The notes beneath the pieces are model-generated. The model worked only from the letters and a program-made list of their open reading frames with translations, ran no database searches and was not told the DNA's origin. The position numbers were made by a program, and so were the translations under genes. A stretch of DNA of 64,000 nucleotides from Alviniconcha marisindica (Eukaryota > Mollusca > Gastropoda > Provannidae), in the NCBI GenBank assembly GCA_018857735.1, contig JABMCL010002457.1, positions 537,501 through 601,500 on the forward strand, given 5' to 3'. Shown piece by piece: positions 54,601 through 63,235 of the stretch (the first letter of the stretch is position 1; the number at the start of each line of letters is the position of its first letter).

Positions 54601-57600
54601 TATTTTGAAACTCTGCGTTTGTGTAGGCAACCTGTAGCAACCTGTATGCTGTCCACTTGTGTCAAGTTATGGATTTTTGTGTCCATGATACTTCTATTAC
54701 CACAAACCGAGCCCTTGGATCCAACCCCAATTGCTATGCTATCAAAGAACAGATTTCTAAAAATGAAACTGTAATACCTTCAAGCACGGAGGAAAGATGG
54801 GCTCCTGGGATGGATCATACGCATCACCACAGCTTGCCACAGAGTTCCCCACATTGCCACGCACGGACTGCCCACAGCACAAATACACTTTGCTCTCATG
54901 TCATACAAGTAGAGTTCATCTGTTGCTGACATGGATACATTTTACCTTGACATCATACAGGTAGATTTGATCTACTGCTGACAACACAAATATAACTTTA
55001 CCGTGAGGTCATACAGGTACATTCTATCTACTGCTGACAACACAATTCAACTTTACCTTGAGGTCATACAGGTAGATTTCATCTATTGCTGACAACATAA
55101 ATATAACTTTACCTTGAGGTCATACAGGTAGATTTATCTATTGCTGACAACACAAATACAACTTTACCTTGAGGTCATACAGGTAGATTTATCTATTGCT
55201 GACAACACAAATACACTTTACCTTGATGTCATACAGGTAGATTTCATCTATTGCTGACAACACAAATACAACTTTTCCTTGATGACATACAGGTAGATTA
55301 TACCTACTGCTGACAACACAAATACAACTTTTCCTTGATGTCATACAGGTAGATTATATCTATTGCTGACAACACAAACATATCTTTTACCTTGATGTCA
55401 TACAGGTTGATTTCATCTATTGCGGACAACACAAATACACTTTACTTTTACGTCATACAGGTAAATTTCACCTATTGCTGACAACACAAATACAACTTTT
55501 ACCTTGATGTCATACAGGTAGATTCATCTACTGCTGACAGATACACACTTTGATTTGTGGCTACCATAGATGCACAGGTGAGAGGTTCTACATTGCGGAT
55601 CAACACTGAAATGACATTCATGATCAACAGGCTGACTTTATCCTACTGCACACCCCAACCTATAACTTTTACTTGATGTCAACAGGTAGATTTCATACTC
55701 TCTGACACACACACACTTTGTCATCCAACAGAGTCCTGCCACAGCACAGATAACCTTTGATTGGTACATGTGTCACTAGATGTACATGTGAGATCAACAT
55801 TTTGAAACTGCCACAGATCCCCCCCCCCCCCCCCCCAAAAAGAATAACTTTGTCTTGGTTACTTATTTGTCAAAAGATATATATGTGAGATCAACATTTT
55901 GAAACTGCCACAGATCCCCCCCCCCCCCCCCCATAAAAAGAATAAATTTGTATTGGTTATTTAATTTAAAAAAAAAAATAACCTGATGTGCTCCATTTGG
56001 ACTTGCCTCTGGCACACCACTGGAGAAGGCTTGCCCATTCTGAACACAGTCCTGCAAGGCTGCGCCAGCAGTGGGAGTGCGTCCACCTTCGGCACTTGCC
56101 TTGTTCCGGCAGCAGTCCCTCCCCAGAGCACACACTCCTCCCTGCCAACAGTCTCAGCAAGATAGAACAGACCTAGGGAACTGTACTGTCTCAGCAAGAT
56201 AGAACAGACCTAGGGAACTGTACTGTCTCAGCAAGATAGAACAGACCTAGGGAACTGTACTGTCTCAATAAGATAGAACAGACCTAGGGAACTGTACTGT
56301 CTCAGCAAGACAGAACAGACCTAGGGAAATGTACTGTCTCAGCAAGACAGACCTAGGGAACTGTACTGTCTCAATAAGATAGAACAGACCTAGGGAACTG
56401 TACTGTCTCAGCAAGACAGACCTAGGGAACTGTACTGTCTCAATAAGATAGAACAGACCTAGGGAACTGTACTGTCTCAATAAGATAGAACAGACCTAGT
56501 GAACTGTACTGTCTCAATAAGATAGAACAGACCTAGGGAACTGTACTGTCTCAGCAAGACAGAACAGACCTAGGGAACTGTACTGTCTCAATAAGATAGA
56601 ACAGACCTAGGGAACTGTACTGTCTCAGCAAGACAGAACAGACCTAGGGAACTGTACTGTCTCAACAAGATAGAACAGACCTAGGGAACTGTACTGTCTC
56701 AGCAGACAGACCCAGAATGTACGTCCAAAAGACAGACCTAGGGAACTGTACTGTCTCAACAAGATAGAACAGACCTAGGGAACTGTACTGTCTCAGCAAG
56801 GAAAAGACCTAGGGAACTGTACTGTCTCAACAAGATAGAACAGACCTAGGGAACTGTACTGTCTCAACAAGATAGAACAGACCTAGGAAACTGTACTGTC
56901 TCAGCAAGACAGAACAGACCTATGGAATTGTACTGTCTCAGCAAGATAGAACAGACCTAGGGAACTGTACTGTCTCAGCAAGATAGAACAGACCTAGGGA
57001 ACTGTACTGTCTCAGCAAGATAGAACAGACCTAGGGAACTGTACTGTCTCAACAAGATGGGACAGACCTAGGGAACTGTACTGTCTCAACAAAATAGAAC
57101 AGACCTAGGGAACTGTACTGTCTCAGCAAGACAGAACAGACCTATGGAATTGTACTGTCTCAGCAAGATAGAACAGACCTAGGGAACTGTACTGTCTCAG
57201 CAAGACAGAACAGACCTAGGGAACTGTACTGTCTCAACAAGATAGAACAGACCTAGGGAACTGTACTGTCTCAACAAGATAGAACAGACCTAGGGAACTG
57301 GGACTGTCTCAGCAAGACACATCAGCTAGAACAGATCTAGGGAATTGTACTCACCTATACAACAAAACACAAGGAAAAATGAAACCCAAACACTTTTCAA
57401 CATAAAAGAAGAAGGAAGCTTTTTATTATTATCTATCTTCTTACACCTGACAAAGAATTTCTGTTGAAAGCGCTTGTGTTTCTAATAAAAAACCTTCCTT
57501 CTTTTTCTATTACCTGTCTATCTTCTTACACCTGACGAAGACATTTTGTTCAAAGCACTTGTGTTTCAATGTTCCGCGTGTTTCATCGTACAGGTGAGTA

Positions 57601-59496
57601 CAGTTCCCTAGATCTGTCCTTTTTTGTCAACCTCACCAGCCGTTGCTCACGCATTTACAGTTCCCTAGATCTGTTCTATTTTGTCAACCTCACCAGCAGT
57701 TGCTCACTCATTCCTTAGAAGTGTCAGCAAGGTCCAGTGCAATCATTCTTCCCAGCACTGGACAGGAAAACCACATAGCTCAACCCAACAGCAGACAAAT
57801 GGTGCAGCTTTCCATCTCATTTTTCACTGTTTAACTGTTGTTTAAGCGTCGTTTCGAAGCTTGATAAAGGGGATGACCCTGAAAATTTGCAGGTTGTGTT
57901 TTGTCCTAATAAATAGAAAGTAAGTAAACATGGTGCTTAACGCCCACAGAAACCATAAGGCTTCTTAGGGTCAGGGGGTAGGGGGTAAGGGGGTATGGAG
58001 GTCGGGGGAGAGGGAGAGCCGGTTTGGCCTAGCGGTAAGCAGAGGGACCTCAGTTCGAATCCGCTTCGGCTCTCCTTTCTCTTCAAAAGTTGTGGTCTGT
58101 GGACACTGTCTAGGGACTTTGTCCCTCACAATTATGAAACATTAAAATGGCTCTCATCGCTGCCCATCTTAATGCAGAAGTCAATCTGGTCGCGACAGTG
58201 CAGCGATAGGTATATAATCTTTCCCCTAATAAATCACGTTATTTGAACTTTTATGTGTTTGGACCCAATGTGTGTTTGCGCTCAGTGCAAACACAAGACA
58301 TATTGTTCTTCCAAAGATACATCCACATTGTAGCAATGACAGTACATGGCATACCTCTCTTATGAAGATACGCAACTACACATGGCATACCTCTCTTATG
58401 AAGATACGCAACTACACATGGAATACCTCTCTTACGAAGATACGCAACTACACATGGAATACCTCTCTTACGAAGATACGCAACTACATCAGATGTACCA
58501 GTGAAAGCACAGAATGGATGGTCCTTGCAAAGGTACAACTACTGATGCACTGTGATACATAAATTCTTGTCACTCATGTTAAAAAAAGAAAACAGATTTT
58601 GCAATGGAAGTAAGATCAAATGTAGTTCAAGGATACAGTGTAGGCACAAGCACATATGTATTTACCTTGGTGAAAGGCCTGTAGGCGTCCAGTATTGGTC
58701 GATAGCCAGTACATCGACAGAGATTACCTGCACAGCCATTTTCTCACTACTTTAGGGCACATGAATGACAGAACACAGACAGTAGACAAAAAGCGTGACC
58801 ACAATAAAGTGTGACCACAATACTTGTAAGTAAGTAATTTGGTGTTTTACGCCCAGTCAACCATTACGGTTATCCCAGGGCGTCCACAATACTAGTTATT
58901 ACCTGAAAATGCTGAATAATATGATATAGTTATTACCTGAAAATGCTGTATATGGTTATGTAATAAATATATCTACATATATCTTATACCTGGTCTCAGC
59001 TCCTCTTTCTATGAAAGCAAATGAGCACAAAGCAAAGAAAACAAAAACACTGTACAAAGGTTTTTTCAATGAAACAATGATGTACATCCTGAACAAAATA
59101 ATATGCACATTTTTGATTTTTGTGTGAGTGTTTGTGCATTCCATGCTTTTGTTTAATTAAATAACAAAGTGATTCAAGTATTTTTGCATTCCAAAGCTGT
59201 TGCCATGAATCAATGACGTACATCCTGAACAAAATAATATGCACATTTTTGATTTTTGTGTGAGTGTTTGTGCATTCCATGCTTTTGTTTAATTAAATAA
59301 CAAAACGATTCGTGTATTTTTGCATTCCATGCCTTTGTTTAATTAAATGACAAAGTGCTTTGATTCACTGAATGCGCCATGTGTGGGGGCGCAAACACGG
59401 AAACCTGTAAACATGCATGTGTGTCAGGTTACACATCCATCCTAATTTATACACATACAGTCTATGTGCGTGTGTACATGTGTGTGTGTGTGTGTA

Positions 59497-59542
<46 letters not shown>

Positions 59543-62500
59543 CACATGTGTTGAGTTTCAGTGTGTCTCAGTTTCACTTTGCTTTGTATGACTAAGTATG
59601 AGTAGTAATGTATTATTAAGCTATTGATTTTTGTGTGAGTATTTATGTATTACACACTTTTATTTAAGTAAATAACAAAGCGCTTTGATTCGCCAAATGC
59701 ACACTATAAATTCCATAGGCAAAACAGCCTGAATCGTAATAATGCAGTTACTCCCAAACACTCTCACACACACAGTCTCTCATTCTGACAACAGTGATAT
59801 ATACTGTAGTAATTCAGTACACAGCCGCTACACTGTAGTAATCAAGTGCATAGCTGCTACACTGCAGTAATAATAATGTACATTTATCATGCACTCATCA
59901 ACGCCCTGAGTGCTCACATGATACATATTAACCTAAATACAATATTCTATACACATGTAGAGCACCTACCAAAACAATTTACGTTAGGTATTATATGGAA
60001 ACACACATATGCACGCACACACGCGCATACACACACCATGACTGTAGCAGAAATTGGATATTGATATTAGTTGGGGTGGAAATACTGTGAGAAGAGGAAG
60101 GTTTTCAGTTTGGCTTTAAAAGATGACAGGGTTGAGCAGTGTCTAAGTATACATAAGATATTACAACAATCATCATTTCACCAATGTGTGTTAAATTATG
60201 TGTACAAAATTGGGCAGAAACATAGAAGGGGAGGTTTGCCCTAATGATGCGACTTGGTTTTGTGCATGCTTGTGCTGAAATGAAGACACAATGAACTATG
60301 CATGTTGTAATATCTTATGTATAACATGCAGCCGTTTATGACTTTTCTCAGCAAATATCTCCCGAAGTACAAAAGCCATTATCTTTTACTTTCAACAAAT
60401 CCTTCCTAGCATTGTGCACATTCTAAAAACACATCTACTTTTAATCTACCAGCAACATTATTTTTCACCCCTACTGTCCTGCTTTCACACAAAGTCTCAT
60501 ATATATATATTTCTTGCTTTGAATCAGGATGCAGCCATGTTTGTTTCCAAAAAGCAGAAAAAGGCTGGCTCCTGAGGTATTTGATAATCCTGCCACATGT
60601 TAGCCCTGTTTACGACAGCATCGACAGACACTGCTAGGCACAAACTGAGAGTACTCGCAGTCTTGTTTTTGTGACTTTCTGATGATGATTTTTAACGAAC
60701 AGGACAACAACAACAAAATCAAACGATTTTTAAATATTTTTTATATAGTTGAACTATTCCGTTCCTCTTGATAGGGTTTGTCATGCATGTTCAGTCTGGT
60801 TCCCTTCTGACAGGCTCAAGACCCTGACAATGATCCAGCCCTGGCTCACCCTCAAAGACAGTGTTGAGTTGTTCACTGGATGGTGTAGGGCTGTTACGAA
60901 GCAGGGTGTACATGGACATGACGAAGCCAGGAGTGCAGTACCCACACTGTGTACCATGCGCTGCTGCAATGCGCTCCTGTACAGCAGTAAGAACAATTAC
61001 ATGCGCTGCTGCAATGCGCTCCTGTACAGCAGTAAGGACAATGTTACATGCACTGCTGCAATGCACTCCTGTACAGCAGTAAGAACAATTACATGTGCTG
61101 CTGCAATGCGCTCCTGTACAGCAGTAAGGACAATGTCACATCCACTGCTGCAATGCACTCCTGTACAGCAGTAAGAACAATTACATGCGCTGCTGCAATG
61201 CGCTCCTGTACAGTACAGCAGTAAGGACAATGTTACATGCGCTGCTGCAATGCGCTCCTGTGCAGCAGTAAGGACAATGTTACATGCGCTGCTGCAATGC
61301 GCTCCTGTACAGCAGTAAGGACAATGTCACATGCGCTGCTGCAATGCACTCCTGTACAGCAGTAAGGACAATGTCACATGCGCTGCTGCAATGCGCTCCT
61401 GTACAGCAGTAAGGATGTTACATGCGCTGCTGCAGTGCACTTCTGTACTGACAATGTTACACAACAAAGCCAGGAGCGCAGTACCCACACTGTCAACCAT
61501 GCGCTGCCGCAATGCGCTCCTGTACAGCAGTAAGGACAATGTTAAATGACAAAGCCAGGAGCGCAGTACACACACCGTCAACCATACGCTCCTGTACAGC
61601 AGCAAGAACAATGCTCTTGATGCCAGCAATGATGATGTTGATGATAATGAGGCAAAGAGAAAGATCATGATAACAGTAATAATGATGATACAGCTGCACT
61701 GGATGAAGAGTGGTGCTGACCACTGATGAATATTTTTGCTCTAAAACTGAATAAAGTGTACAGCATTTTATTGTGTTGTATTGTCTATTTTCGTTCTATT
61801 TTACTGATAATGATGATTCAGCTGCACCGGATGAAGAGTGGTGCTGACCAGTGATGAATATTTTTGCTCTAAAACTGAATAAAGTGTACAGCATTTTATT
61901 GAGTTGTATTGTCTATTTTCATCCTGTTTTACCAATATTTGGGCTAGGCCTTCCCCTGACTCGTTTCTTCCTACTGCGGTTTCCATTTCAACATGTATAG
62001 CTCAGCATCCTTCTACAATATACGTGTGAGGCTCAAAGAGCTGCTGTTTGAGCCTCGCACGTGTATCATAGAAGGATTCAGAGTGTAAGAGATGACGTGA
62101 TTTTGAATGGGGCAGTAATGTGTGTATGTTGGAAGTGTGTTTATGTAATTAGCTGGGTTTCATTGTGCTCTTGGTTCTGTATGTACCTTGTCAATCCTAT
62201 TGTTTCTGTATCAGGCACTGTGAGCTCACATTAGGTGAAAGCGCCTTATAAATACCCTTTTACATTACGTTACAATTCCACGTCTCTCCTCTTCTTAGTC
62301 TCAAACCGGTGGTCTTAGTGACCTTCTAATGAGACACAATTCCAAGGCTCCATATGCAGCAGATCCACAGCAGAGCAGAAACACTTTGCCCTGGCATTTT
62401 TATTATTTTAAATAAAAACATTCACCTAATGATAGGAATTGCACACACAAAGCCAAGGTCCTATATGCAGCCGATCCACAGCAGAGCAGAAACACTACGC

Positions 62501-63176
62501 CCTGGCAGTTTATTTTAAAATAAAAACATTCACCTAATGATAGGAATTGCACACACAAAGCCAAGGTCCTATATGCAGCCGATCCACAGCAGAGCAGAAA
62601 CACTATGCCCTGGCAGTTTATTTTAAAATAAAAACATTCACCTAATGATAGGAATTGCACACACAAAGCCAAGGCCCCATCTGCAGCAGATCCACAGCAG
62701 AGCAGAAACACTTTGCCCTGGCATTTTTATTATTTTAAAATAAAAACATTCACCTAATGATAGGAATTGCACACACAAAGCCAAGGCCCCATGTGCGGCA
62801 AATCCACAGCAGAGTATAACACTGCCCTGGCAAAATTCTTTATAAATTCAGCTAATGACAGGACTTGATTAGTTGTACAGCAGTTCTGACAACAGCTTTC
62901 CTTTTGTATCTGCCCATATATCTGTCCCAGCCCCCTCTCCCTCAGGTCTTAAAAGTGACCAGAACTTGGACAAGTATACAACTTCAGATTATGAGAGGTA
63001 CTGGAGCAGGATTGGTTAACGATGATAATGCTGATGACTGATGATAGTAACAATAATGACAGTTATCAAAAATTATTTGGCAAAAGTAACTCAATTTTCT
63101 AGCCAGGAAATGTTTCTTATTTGGAACAGTCAACATGAAGCACACACACATGCATTCACTCACACATGCATTCCCT

Positions 63177-63235
<59 letters not shown>

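Noticed and set aside
58014..58076. Possible tRNA gene
   Set aside because: The acceptor stem and A/B-box words are present, but the molecule is too short for a full anticodon arm and is fused to a SINE-like body.
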